Notes under the pieces: model-generated | What the model was told of the DNA's origin: nothing | The model's database searches: none | The model's input: the letters and a program-made list of their open reading frames with translations, nothing else | In this document: one piece after another, positions 35,437 through 48,294 of the stretch | Layout of the letters: each line of letters starts with the position of its first letter | Position numbering within the stretch: position 1 is the first letter of the stretch | Position numbers and translations under genes: made by a program | From: Sipunculus nudus | Lineage: Eukaryota > Annelida > Sipuncula > Golfingiida > Sipunculidae | NCBI GenBank assembly: GCA_026874595.1 | Contig: CM049309.1 | Coordinates: forward strand, 20,033,576 to 20,097,575 | Reading direction: 5' to 3' | DNA: 64,000 bases

Positions 35437-36242
35437 TGGGGCGTTGTCTTGTAAGATGACAATAGACTCGTCCATGGAACTGTCGCTTAGATGAAGCCTA
35501 ATGATCTAAGATTATCGTGAGGCTTTGGATAAACAGTACCATTTTATTACGATTATATATAGTGAATTTCCTATAGAGTAGGTGGTGTCTTCTAGAAGAT
35601 GCATGATTTTATTATTTAGTAGAAATTCTTGAAAGAAACACAGAGAAAGACCAATTTTTCCGATACATCTAAGGATTCTATTGAGGAAACAAGAGAAGAA
35701 CACACATTAGCAACATTACATGAGGACCGGCCTTTGACTTGGAAAAATATTTCTGTGCAAAACGGGAGCGGCTAATCCGCAGAAAAAAAAAAAAAATTTT
35801 TTTGGCTTATAATGAAATGGACATGCAGGGTGTATGATAGTTCCTATGCTTCTGGGTAAATAAAAAGGCCTTATTTAAAAAGTGTTTTATGCGACTTTTA
35901 CACATTTACCAGTGATTATAATACAATTGATACTGGTCTAACTGTTGACAGCAGACACGTGTTAAAATTTCGGTACTTCACAAAAAAAAAAGCAAATTGT
36001 CCATGCCCATTACGTCTCGCTGGCCAAAACTAACGTATACAAATATGTTCAGAAATTATACCAGCATGAAAGGAAAAAACGCAACAGAATTAACCGCAAA
36101 AATAACGGTGAAAAGATCAAATAGATGGGTTTAAACGGCAAATCGGCATTCTGAACAGTGGCCGATCCAGAGGAGGGGGGAGGGGTAGGGGCACAAGCCC
36201 CCCTCTTCCCATAAACCAGAAATCAGCTATATTTATATAGAA

Positions 36243-36244
<2 letters not shown>
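35437..36244. other. Non-coding stretch upstream of the GPCR
   Basis: No further gene or repeat is recognised. A G-rich GGAGGGGGGAGGGGTAGGGG stretch lies at about 36171-36190. Confidence 0.35.

Positions 36245-36313
<69 letters not shown>
36245..36313. repeat. TA microsatellite
   Basis: About 68 bp of uninterrupted AT dinucleotides. Confidence 0.95.
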
Positions 36314-36318
<5 letters not shown>

Positions 36319-36582
36319 TTGTATGATCGTGTCATTTGCATTGTATTCGTTTATGATGACCATACACTAGCGTCATTGAACAAACAACCTATTCAGTTAA
36401 ATTTAAAAGCTAAAAAAAGTTACACGGGGTTAAAAGCGTGCGTGTCTCTTATTTTGTGGAAATACGTTCCTGATTGAAAGTGTAATTTATATTTGTTTAA
36501 AGTGTTCCGTACTACCCTATCAGACAGGGATGGGCATAAGTAGGGTTGAAAGTATATTAGAGGAGGAAGGTTTTACTTTAAG

Positions 36583-37402
36583 TGGGCCGCACACAGAGCG
36601 GACGAGTCGAGATCGGACTGAACTTGAAAACGGTCCTGTTCGCTCTGTTTTTGGCACTTGGCGGACCGAATCGCTATATAGTCAGGGACTTGTCCGGACC
36701 CAGTCCCGAGCGACCCTGACCATTTCCATTCTTTTAATATTTCGGGACTTGTCCTGAGTGGTCCGGTCCGGTCAGTTTGAGTCCGCTCTGTTTACGGGGG
36801 TATCAGGACAAAATAGAAGTACAAATTTAAAGATGGTGAATTAAGAGAAGGAAATTATGTGGATGACACATGAAGACTGGTGTCCTGGGAAATACTTGCT
36901 AAAAAGTTAGTGTTGCACACCTCATATCCCATTTAAATACAGCAGAGAGGATTCGCGTGTTATTACCATTCAATATAAAAAGAAAAACCAAAGATATCAT
37001 TATGTTGTCCATCTTTTCGATAATTAAGTATTAATGTGTATATATACAGTTATCTATTTATATAGAGAAACTAAATTTCGACGATGTAGTATAAAGCAAA
37101 CATTATAGCACAATACCATTGTTGAAATTAGTTCTTGTAGAATGACATGTATAAAACATTGTATATTAATCATGTGGAGCTCACCTTTTGTATTACGTCA
37201 TCCCCTTATTTATAAGTAACCATAAATTAAAAAGATTGTAGATATCCAGGTTTATTTTTAAATGGAAGTATTACCTTATAAAATTGCCATAAGCCTTGTA
37301 CATATATATCCATATATAATTTGATATAATATAATAATGTATAATATAAGCGTATCCTTTATGTTTCGATTCTTATTAAAAAATCCGTTCTGTGTGCGAC
37401 CC
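36583..37402. mobile_element. Element with inverted GGGYCGCACACAGARCGGA ends
   Basis: The left end GGGCCGCACACAGAGCGGAC matches, at about 18 of 21 positions, the reverse complement of 37382-37402. A third, inverted copy of the core ACAGAGCGGAC lies at 36781-36795. The structure is therefore either one ~820-bp element or a ~215-bp palindromic MITE plus a separate half. No target duplication is obvious. The GC-rich CCGGACC/GGTCCGG motifs at 36690-36770 are inverted repeats. Confidence 0.5.
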
Positions 37403-37909
37403 TCCTAGGACGGGACCGGACTAGGAATGGTTATAGAGCGGACTTTACAGGCTTCTCAGTCCTGTACTTTCCGATCCGATCCCGTGTAATAATCATGTCC
37501 ATAATTTCTTACACTTAGACGAAAGAAAAATCCAACTTAAAAATGTTTATGTTAACACAGTAATGTCTACTCTGAATCAAGAAAAACTAGAAATGAGTTA
37601 AGAGGTACTTTCTGTGTGTTCCCCAAAGTGTCTTTAATACATTTTGATTTATAACACAATACAAATGGCCGCATTTTGTAAAATGCAGGATGAAAGCTTC
37701 ATGAGTAACGGATATTTGTTTATAATAATGCTGTTTTTGAAGAGAGTTGCGGCTGTAAAGATAACCGCCACAATGAAGAAAAAGGCGATTTCTATCATTA
37801 AATATAGTAGTCCTCAAATATAAACGTTTTAATGGACAATTGTGTGTTTTAAGTTCATATATAGGATCATTCGGTGGTGTTTATCGCCAACACATGAAAC
37901 GCTGGGGGT
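37403..37909. other. Non-coding stretch
   Basis: GC-rich DNA at 37403-37495 resembles the flanking TIR element (another AGAGCGGACT at 37434). The rest is unremarkable. Confidence 0.35.
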
Positions 37910-38238
37910 TTATAGTTTGACATTACCGACGATGTCAGTCTTAGCCGACGTTAACACTTTGCCTTCTGGTCTGTCGGGCCTGTTCATTTTTGTAGCTTTA
38001 ATCTGCTCCCTGGTGAGCATCAACCCAAGCAGCCATAACAGGCGCTGAAAGGGTGTTTGTTAAGCATTAGCCTGTGCCCCATGACCAGTACCCATTCACT
38101 CCTCGGTCGAGAGAGCATACCCTTGTGGTATAGACTTTGGCCAGGGGTCTCAGTGTAGACAGCGGTCTGAACGGGACGCAAACCCACATCACTGTGGCCA
38201 AAAGTCAAGCACTTTAATCATAACGCCCCCACACTCGA
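37910..38238 (-). mobile_element. tRNA-derived SINE (third family)
   Basis: On the minus strand, TTATGATTAAAGTGCTTGAC (A-box region, 38224-38205) is followed by GTGATGTGGGTTTGCGTCCC, whose B box is at 38185-38173. The body continues through GAGTGAATGGGTACTGGTC to a conserved 3' part with GTTGATGCTCACCAGGGAGC, GATTAAAGCTAC and GGCCCGACAGACCAGAAGG. The arrangement of tRNA head then unrelated body is diagnostic of a SINE. No other copy is present in this window. Confidence 0.6.
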
Positions 38239-39194
38239 CATGAACTCTTCAAGCACCCACATAAATATGATCTGCAGATTTATCCAGCTAATTATAGATA
38301 AATAAACAGAAACGACTTTCCCCAGATATTACGTTTGATACACGACATTTGTGTCAATGTGTTTTGGGCTGTATATGAATACTGGTGAAATTTTAGCGTT
38401 AAAAGATATACTTTATGTAAGAAACATCTTACTTTCATGGTTTCATGGTTTTCGCTAAACTTGGAAAATTAACAAGCTTATCCAGATTTATTTAAAACAT
38501 TTGCTATAGATGGTTTTAATGTAATAATACAGTTCACTAATTTTACAACTAACTCGTAGCAATCATTTATAATAAATCTGTAAAATTACTTGGGGTATCT
38601 TTTTATAATGATTTCAGTTTAGATACACACAGCGGAAATGTGCTCTAAAGCAAGTACCAAGTATAATGTGCCTCAGCTAATAATTTATCCATTGAACCAG
38701 GATAATGATATTGGTATCTGTAGAAACTTTTATCTCCTGTATACCGCTTTTACGAGTGTTCTTTGTTTAGGACACAACTATTTGGTGATGAAACTTAGGG
38801 AAGAGCCCGAGTAACTTTTTCACTGTCATTTTCAAGGTCAAGTGGAACAACACTGATGATCGAATGGTCACACATTCCAGCTGAACATCAAAGTTACATT
38901 CATGTATTTTGGTTGCAAAAATACCAAACACTGAAACTTAATGAAGGAGGCAACATATGTTTACGTAATATGACTATATAACTTCTATTGGTGACTATAG
39001 TTGAGACGGCAGTCTTAATTTAGTACTTATCCTAGCCTGAAGTATACGCTCCATCACACTAAACAATGCTTTCGCCATGTACAACGGTACAAGAAGGATA
39101 CAGGTGTCCATGTCGATATCTTCCTATATATCTGTTTAGCTGATTAATTATGTACCATACATATTCCTAATTATGGTACATCAATATTACTTTC
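38239..39194. other. AT-rich non-coding stretch
   Basis: No gene or repeat recognised. Confidence 0.4.
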
Positions 39195-39505
39195 ACAAAG
39201 AGGTAATTGATTACAGCTCCATTTTCGTATAATGCAGCTTTTGTGTCCTTACCAACGCACATCATCAGCAGGCACCTTGACGTTACCTTTACAAGGTAAT
39301 AAATTAAAGCTCCATTTTCTTAATGCAACTTTTGTATTCTTACCAAAACATCAGCAGGCACCTTGATTTTCCTTTTACAAGGAGATAATTATATTAAACT
39401 CCATTTCCTAATGCAACTTTTGTATCCTTGCCAACGCATATCATCAGCAGGCACCTTGTATATCGATGTTACGTTCACAAGGTGTTTATTGACTACAGCT
39501 CCTAA
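39195..39505 (+). repeat. Tandem repeat, about 3.3 units of 86-93 bp
   Basis: The string ATCAGCAGGCACCTTG recurs at about 39264, 39350 and 39443. The same order of ACAAGG-TAAT, AGCTCCATTTTC and TAATGCAACTTTTGTAT segments lies between. Within each unit CACCTTG and CAAGGTG-like strings can pair, so each unit has a small inverted repeat. Confidence 0.75.
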
Positions 39506-39750
39506 CAGCATCAAGGTTTGTATATCAAGATTTTAACAGCATATATTATAGTCTTTAACTTAAATAAACACAAAATCTTTCATAAACAGCATTCAGGTCG
39601 ACCAATAATCAAGGTAAAAAATAATAAAAGGTATAGCTTTTGAGGACAATATCAGTCAGATTACCAAATTTATATTATTATTATTTGTAATTATAACTGT
39701 TATCACTAAACTGTTTACATACACCTGGGACTTTCACTATTCATGTTATT

Positions 39751-40920
39751 GTATCCGCCAAAACGAAGTTTTGCGGATACTATGTTTTTGACCGGGTTCC
39801 GCCGCCGCCGCGTTCGTTTCCAGCGAACCAATCTGAGACTACTTGACGGATTTTTCCGAAACTTACACCAATTATCATGTGAACTGGTGCCTAACCAATT
39901 GGCCTTGACCTCTGACCTTTCCTCTCTGCACAGCTTCCATTTGTGCGTCTGTTTCCACACATAAACCCACATATCTCGGGAACCGTTTGACCGATCAGGA
40001 AAAAAAAAATTGTACAAATGTAGCCCCTGGATAGCTTTATAACATACACAAAAATAGTGGCGTCACCTGCAGCCATTTTTGTACAGGTCCATCTGTTCAT
40101 CTGCCTTGGGTTAAAATCACTCATATCTCTGCACTGGTTTGACTAATTCACCTGAAATTCGGCATGCGTGTACATCCTAGATAGCTTACTACATTTTATG
40201 ACAGGTGACGCCACCTACATTCACGTTCACGCTGCAGTGTTCCAAGCTCATATCTCAGGAACCGTTCGACCAATCTGGCAAAAACTTTTACCCAAATGTA
40301 GCCCTTGGATAGCTTTATAACAAACACAAAAATGGTGGCGCTACCTGCAGCCATTTTTGCACAGCGTCCATCTGTTTGTCTGCCTTGGGTTAAAATCACT
40401 CATATCTCTGCAGTTGTTTGACCAAATTACCTGTAATTCGGCATGCGTATACATCCTGGATAGCTTTCTTGATTTTATGACAGGTGGCGCCACCTACATT
40501 CACGTTCACGATGCAGACATTAATGCTTATATCTCCGGACTCGTCTGACCAATCAGGAAAAAATTTTACACAAATGTAGCCCTTGGATAGCTTTATAACA
40601 TACACAAAAATGGTTGCGCCACCTGCAGCCATTTTTACACAGCGTCCATCTGTTTGTCTGCTGTGGGATAAAATCACTCATATCTCTGCAGTGGTTTGAC
40701 TTTTCAACCTGAATTTTTGCATGTGTATACATCCTGGATAGTTTCTCATTCAAATAACAGGTGGCGCCACCTACAATCATGTTTACGTGGCAGACATCCA
40801 TTTAATATGTAACACATGTAACTCTTTTTCCCCTTGCCACTCAATCCATGCCTCACTTAACCCGTCCTACTCTGATTTTGGCGGATACACGTAGTCGCTT
40901 GTCGACTACCCGTATTCTAG
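39751..40920 (+). mobile_element. Complete Helentron-like element, GTATCCGCC family (copy A1)
   Basis: The 5' end GTATCCGCCAAAAC folds with GTTTTGCGGATAC into a hairpin (39751-39780). The inverted partner TTTTGGCGGATAC lies near the 3' end (40876-40888). After it come a perfect 7-bp hairpin GTAGTCG/CGACTAC (40891-40909), a 7-base spacer and a terminal CTAG (40917-40920) followed by T. The core holds three tandem units of exactly 278 bp (TCATATCTCTGCAG-type motif at 40122, 40400, 40678). These are the published hallmarks of non-autonomous Helentrons. No Rep-helicase is encoded. Confidence 0.75.
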
Positions 40921-42025
40921 TTAAAAAATGAACCCTGCATGCAATCGATTAATCAGTCATAGATACTGATTCAATAATAAATATGATTATTGACATTATA
41001 CTTTATTCTGTTTATATTTTTAGCACTTTAGTCTGCAAAGCAACATTTACGTGCTAATGTTTTTTAGATTTTCTCACAAAACAGTATAAATATAATAATA
41101 CACTAATATGCACTATCACACATGAAAAAATTGCAGAATTCGTCCATTTGAGAATTAATCTGCTTCATGGCAATAAGAAAGAAAGAAAATAACTTGATAT
41201 CCCTACGATGGAAGGAGTATAACAACTTAATATTGTTCAAGAGGCTGCAGTCAAGCTGTCAATACATGTTAACACTGAGAACAAACTGACATCTATAGCA
41301 AAACAAAAGGTAGCCGTGTCATAGTCGCCAGCGCCCCCTGGTGGCCACAGTCGTATAGAAAACAATAGGGGTTCTAATGTGGTCCAGTGTGGTCCACGCT
41401 TGATAAAATGACCAAGTCTGAATTCCACGCAGTCAGACATGTCAGAGAAACACAAACCCACAAACAGGGCTTGACATTTGAGAAAAAAAGCAGTAATTGT
41501 TCAGAGGAAAAATAGTAAAATCTTTAGACCCAAAATAAAACTTGAACCTAATTACATATTTTTTAATGACCCTTTTGATATTTTAGTTAGTAGGCCTATA
41601 GATTACCGCTTGAATTATCACTTCAGCATGCATGCAGGTATTTTGTGGAATGTATTTACTTACAATAAAAAATGGACACGAAATCCAGAAAATCCTGTTT
41701 AATATATCATAAATTGATAATATCACCAAGGAATTGATACCAAAGTTACTTTGTTATATATAACCTGTGAATAAATGCGGATGAAAGTCACATTTAACTA
41801 GCCCTTCCTGGGCTTTAGTGTATTGATGTTTACTGCTAAAATGCTTCAAATGAAACTTTATTCCTTGTACCGATAGACGCGACGTAACTCAGTTCTAGCT
41901 CTTTGGGTCAGAGAATGGTAAGTAGTTATATGTAAGTTAAGTGCGACACAGTGAGAGCCGTTTGATATCTCTGTCAGAGCCATTTCATTGACTGGGCCAG
42001 TCTACATTTATCTAATTATTCGGGA

Positions 42026-42080
<55 letters not shown>

Positions 42081-42442
42081 CCTTTCAGACGGTTTTAAGC
42101 GATCTTGTTCTCAATGTAGTTATATTAGACTCAAGCAACTGGGCGAGGGTTCACGTCTAGTGCAAAAAAGAACCAAAAAGTTGTTATATTAAGGTGAGAC
42201 GAGAAAATTTATATATATATATAAATAATAATAATAATAATAATAATAATTATAATAATTTGCACCATATATGTATCAATTATAAGGATTTCCTGTTCTG
42301 ATTGTAGTCCCCCCCCCCCCCCCCCACTGAAAAATTCTTATTTAATGAAGCTTAAGTTTTCATCATTCATAGACCTCAGGTTGATAATAACTTATTTAAC
42401 ATAAATCAATATAATTATTAAATACTTGTAACCCCGTTTGTG

Positions 42443-42514
<72 letters not shown>

Positions 42515-43294
42515 AGCACATGTTTGCTCAGGGACTGAAAGTCCATAAAACCAGACACAGTTAATAAAGCAGCCCTGATGCAGATTGACGTGCATCCAGG
42601 AAACCGTATACCTCCCCGCCTGATCAGTGGTGAACACAGATATCAAAGCACCTTATCTTATTAAGTATATATATCTACTCTTGTGTTCATTTTACTGATT
42701 GCAACAGTCATATCAGCCTTGATATGTGGGCATTCCAAGGTGAGATATCTCCATGACCAGTGCATTGATAAAAAGATTTCCTTCTTTTGAGCTACCTGGG
42801 TATCGGATATCTATTTTACTCCCATGGGGCCCATCTAGGATGCCATATCAGATCATAACACCCAGGGGGTACCAGAATCGACGGAAGGGAGGGGGCCGAA
42901 ACATTTGGCAGAGAAAGTTGAAGTATATATATATATACAATTATATTTACACAATTGTTCTTTCTAGGCTGTTTGCAATGCACTGATGGCAAATGATGCA
43001 CTGATGAGTTTACGTAAATATTTCATTTTTGTGTAAACAAAACCTGGCCACGCTTAACCAACGCAATAAACTTGTAACAAGTTGTAGACACGCAAATAAT
43101 TCCTCTTAGTAAACTCAACACAAATAGTAATCCAGATTAGGCACGTACAGGTATTAAGCACAAACACGCTCCAGTGATCAACCAGATGTTCAAAGTACAA
43201 CCCCTCCAGGCATACCGTTCTGAAGAGTGCCGTAAAACGGTATACGAAACCAATTACTCAACACATTGCTTTCAATCGCTTGATTACTTACACA

Positions 43295-43349
<55 letters not shown>

Positions 43350-43809
43350 AAACACCATGTCTTAATGCCAATTAGATATATCAGTTGCACAAGATAAATA
43401 AATATATATTATCATATTTGCAGGATCAAACCTAATGAATTATCAATTAACAATACATTAATTAGTGCAATGCTTTATACTGAAATAAGTCTCAAATCTG
43501 CGGTTGCCAGTGACAGGAATTTCATGATTGTGTTTGAGCAAATTTAATCATTATCAGACTAGTTTCCAGGAGTCGGGGAGGACGGGGAGTACTGGATGCA
43601 AGGGCATATCACCCCCCCCCCCCCCCCAACCCCCCGCGCCACTGATAACGCAACCATTTTTCAGCCTCGCATATATTAATTCACTCAGGCTTATTCTAAC
43701 TTAAAAAAGATAATTTACAGAGTGGTGAATAATGAAATAAATAAATAAATACAAAACTAGAAATCTGCATCCCATTGAAAACATGCCTCCGCCTCACGGG
43801 AGTCAATAA
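40921..43809. other. Non-coding stretch with long TA and C tracts
   Basis: TA tracts lie at 42028-42077, 42445-42512 and 43297-43349 (the last interrupted once), a TAA-type tract at 42225-42250, and C runs at 42309-42325 and 43612-43627. No gene is recognised in between. Confidence 0.5.
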
Positions 43810-44304
43810 CCCTATTAACACTAGAAACATGTAGCGTGCGCTAGACCGGTCGAGAAAATATGGAGCGGACCACATTTTAACTTGCGTTCACACTGTGTCG
43901 GACTAAGTGACCATCTAGAGCGCGCTACCCTGTCAAGTTAGGCCGCATTGTATTTGGCCCGGCCTAGAATCTGCATTGCGTTAACACGCAGATGAATACT
44001 GCAATCTAGCGCGGTCAAGATTGGATTCCCCCTTGCGCGAATGGCTAAATCCTAGTCACGTGACAGCCGAGTCTTGCTGAAGCGCTGTATAGGTAGCGCT
44101 CTCCACTTCTGCTTATACACGTTCGAAGCACAAATGTAGGCCGCGCAAGAAGCGTCTGGCGCGCTCCAGGATGTAGAACCGACTCAAGCCGGTGGTCATG
44201 TAGCGCGCTCCAGACCGAAAATCCTCGAAATCTGGCGCGTTTGGGGGACTTGGCGCGCGCTAAACGATGTAGAGCGCTACAGAAAAAAACGTGTGTAAAT
44301 GGGG
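43810..44304. mobile_element. GC-rich MITE with ATAA target-site duplication
   Basis: The left end CCCTATTAACACTAGAAACA, continuing TGTAGCGTGCGCTA, matches the reverse complement of the right end (CCCCATTTACACACGTTTTT then CTGTAGCGCTCTAC). ATAA flanks both sides (43806-43809 and 44305-44308). The interior carries many TAGCGCGCTC/GAGCGCGCTA motifs in both orientations and is far more GC-rich than its surroundings. It is non-coding. Confidence 0.75.
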
Positions 44305-46161
44305 ATAATATTGTGGGATGTTCAGTCCGAGATGTTGGGCAGTGGGCGCACGACCATGACGTGAACAGGTGACTAAATTATATGCCACACTGCGCGAGGC
44401 TGCATGAGGCTGGATCTTGTCTGCATTCAATTATTTTTTGCCCATATTCCCAGGTCCATTTGTGCATTAGTGACCGTACATATGTGAATATTCCGTGATG
44501 ATGCTTCGTCATCCGGAGAAGATGCTGAATGCACACCAAAATCTAAATGATTTTTCATTGGCCCATTCAAGAAATGCCCTTAATATTTCATGAGATTCCG
44601 TGCATTATAGCGTGAGTTCCCCCCCCCCCCCCCCTTTAGCGTTCGTAATTTTATTAATTTATTTTTTGCTGTCTTGCATACTTCATACGGTCTTTCATCT
44701 GAATTTCACCATGGATGTTACCACAGATAATTTGTTAACTCAAGCTGACCCCTTCCTTGTTCTCACACTTACAAGTGACTGGAAACACCCCTTGGTCAAT
44801 GGAAGGTCAACTTACCTTTCCGAATGGAAATGCTTCTGAATCATAATATTGATAGCTTTTGTTTGTATATAAATGTTTACACATTAAAAGTAAATAACCC
44901 CTATGGCCAGATAAAAATAAAACAGAAATAAGGCATAAATTATGGCCCAAGTAAATTACAGGTTGAACGTTCGGATATGGTCCTTCGCGTTTTCGAAATA
45001 GGGGTGGATACTTAAAGGAAGGATTCGTGAGAAGTGGGGATTGGATGAAACCCACCAAAGAAATTTTTATATATTTAGTCAATAAACGGAATAATGTTAA
45101 ACAAATGCTTCACTTTCATTTCAATGTTGAGTCTATCTATTGTCCACTCTCTCTGTTCTTTTTATACAACAGCTACTTTCCCTGCTGCTTTGCTTCAAGA
45201 ATATAGATGTTTTTAAATTTCTAAATTATTTTTATCAAAATTGAGATGATTTGGTAACTTGTGTTTAAATTGTGTTTGGTGTTCATATTTCTGAACCATA
45301 TTCACTTTTATATCATTAAAAGACAGGAGGAACCTCATTTAAATTCAGGCGTTCATATGTTTTACACTTCTTTCGATGATGTAGTTTTTATTATTAAAAT
45401 ATTTCATGGATTCATATCTATATCTATTGACAATTTGACATTGACGCTAATTAAGTACGGACACAAAGTTGATATATTTATAAATAATATTTCTATCCGT
45501 ACATTCTTAAAATTATTACATGCCATGAGTTAAATATTAACTATCCTGCTGAGTGAGATACCGACAGTTTCATGTTTATTTAAGATATAAATGGCAATTT
45601 ATCGAAGTTTTCCTTTACAAAAGGTCGAAAAGGGACTGAATATGTGGCCTTGTCATTTTTGTATAAAACATTCGACGCTCCTTTAGATGGAGGTGCTCAG
45701 CGAAATATACGTAAATAATCATACTCGAGTAGCAGTTGTGCCCCCTCTATCATGATAGCAAATTCCTAGATGGGTCACTGTGTTGTGAACAAAAAAAAAC
45801 AAACATATACACGAACGGGAATGAACGCATACCATCCTGACGGAGGCAAATGTAAGCTAATTGAAAAATAATACTGAAATGCGATTCGCTTGGTAAAACT
45901 TAATATTTCATGGCTCATTGGACTTATGATGTCTGCAGGCAGCTTCCTTTTACAATTTGTGTTTGTGTGTGTGTGTGGGGGGGACTTCGATATTCCACTC
46001 CCCCCCCCCCATATAACAACAAAAAACACACACATACAAACGCACACAGGCCCTTGTAACGATGCATTACACATTTAATGACCCCGTCTCCATTTTCTCA
46101 ATATAGCATAAAAACCAATGTATTGTTTTATAGTGGTGGATTCAGAACCAGTTCAGGCGGT

Positions 46162-46202
<41 letters not shown>

Positions 46203-48237
46203 CTGGGGAGTCAGGGAATAGCGATTGTCAAGTGTGTGAACCGACTGAGGGGGCTCGGTGTGTTAGAGGTGTCCTCCAACTGGGTGTAGAAAAAAATTCA
46301 ACTTTTTAATAAAAATTTAATCAATATTACAGCAATTTGAGAATAAATAACAGGGAAGAGTATCTTTTCAGAAACCAGTTTAACAAGTAAAAATGCTTTC
46401 GTTAATAATTCCGATCTGTAAAACTTGTCTGATTTTTTATTTGAGTAGCACACTGTCGTGGAAACGGGGAATCATATAATATTATCAATCATCTTGCCAT
46501 TTTATTCATTTCTGAAACACAGCTTTTCATTGATATTTGAGGAAATTTTCGACACTGTGACGAGTTTTTGTTGACAACCTGTATTTTTTTTTATTTTCTT
46601 ATTGCAGTTATAGTCTATATTTAATGATAAAGTAACTCTTATTTAATTAGCAAAAAAAGGATGGGGACAAAATATAGTATACTCCTGGTTGAAAATGGAC
46701 GGGGGTGGGGCACATGTCACCCCTTTCCCCCAACTGATTGTGCCCATGGAAACAAAAGGACACATGCTGAAAAGTACACACTATATATACATAAACAGTG
46801 TACCATAGTTGTACATTGATACATACTTGTTTCATGCTTTTTTTCAGACATATGAGAGAGAGAGAGAGAGTCTTCATCTATATCAGTGGCGTCAATTTAT
46901 CTTTCAGGTTGGGGGGGGGTGAGATACCCACACACACACATGCACACACACCTTTCCAACGCATGTATGACAATTCAGATATATTAGGGTTTTATGACAC
47001 ATTCCAAATAATATATATATGATCCAATTTCAAATATTTAAGGTATAAGGTATAGGTTTTACCAAATAAAGTATAAAGATTCAAGTGCAAGTTAATTCTA
47101 AACCAGGCTTAAATAAGATAGTTCATATTTCACTCATAAATGGAACCAAGGTCAATAATTCTAATTATTAATATATTTCATTTTCAATATATAATTATAT
47201 TATTCTCTGAATATCGGGTGTATATTGAGAAGGATTACATTGACCCCCCCCATCCCCCTCCAACCCAACCCCCACCCTGTACTGACGCCCCTGTTCTTTA
47301 TTATTTGCCAATCCACAGGCTGTAACGCAAACAAAAACTTTTCGTTTGTTTTTTCTTTTGTTTGCGTGACAGCCCCGAAGGTGGAGAGTTTACCCTGTAA
47401 AGTGATTCAGATCACGATATTTGATGTTTAGCGTGAGGACATGCATAAACCCCAAGATATTAGCCATAATAGTTGTGTTGACTCAGTTGGAACATGAATT
47501 GTATCTTTCTGTTCAGTGTGCATATACAAATATCGACACTTACTCTCAAGAAAATCAGATGAATGTTACCTCCATCGGCTGTTGCATAGAGCCTGGCAAG
47601 GCATGCTCGAAGGCTCGGCAGGGTCTGTGCTGGCGAGATGTCATGGCGATCAATCGATCAGCCACCATCCTTCAGGTCTATTTAGGTATTTCGTATTGGT
47701 CCCTCTGTAAATTCGCAGAAGATTTCCGATTTAGTGAGGTGTCCCGGCAACCAGTCATTTCAAATTGATGCCAAAGTTTATTTTGGTATCAAATTAAAGC
47801 TTAGGTGCTACAGGGCAACTTAAGTTCGAGTTAACAGTCCACGGCTACTATAGCGGGCGATAGTGCCTTCAGTAGAGCAGAATGAAAAAAATAAATTGGT
47901 CTTATCGTTTGGTACAAGAATCAAACTTTGTACTATTAAAGCCACCTGTTCAATAAATGAATAAAAATATTACCCACCAGATTGCGGTAATTTTTGTTTT
48001 CTAGATAATTTAATTTTTTTCATAATAATTGCGATAATTGTTTATTATTTCAATGATGATGTTGGTAACATGTTTTATGTAACACGCTTTCAGGTGTGAT
48101 TAAACTAATTTGGATACCGTCGCATGCATTTTTAAAGGAAATAAATAAATAATTGCACTTAAAATTATTACACAGTCATTCTTCTCATGTAATGGAATCA
48201 TACAAAAAAAGCCCTCTATGAAAATATAAAATGAGAA

Positions 48238-48294
<57 letters not shown>

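Noticed and set aside
39715-40801. Several frames inside the 278-bp repeats
   Set aside because: They recur only because the DNA unit repeats and show no protein family signature.
43003-43030. A CTGATGAGTTTACG string considered as a second hammerhead
   Set aside because: A TTTACGTAAA palindrome follows but there is no GAAA and no stem I or stem III partner.
44490-44530. A GATGATGCTTCGTCATC stem-loop considered as a ribozyme or regulatory RNA
   Set aside because: It is a simple short inverted repeat without any catalytic-core bases.
45261-45533. 90-residue hydrophobic frame
   Set aside because: AT-rich composition alone produces Phe/Ile-rich frames, and no conserved motif is visible.
47421-47768. 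115-residue frame as a gene
   Set aside because: No domain recognised and no sign of coding composition against its surroundings.
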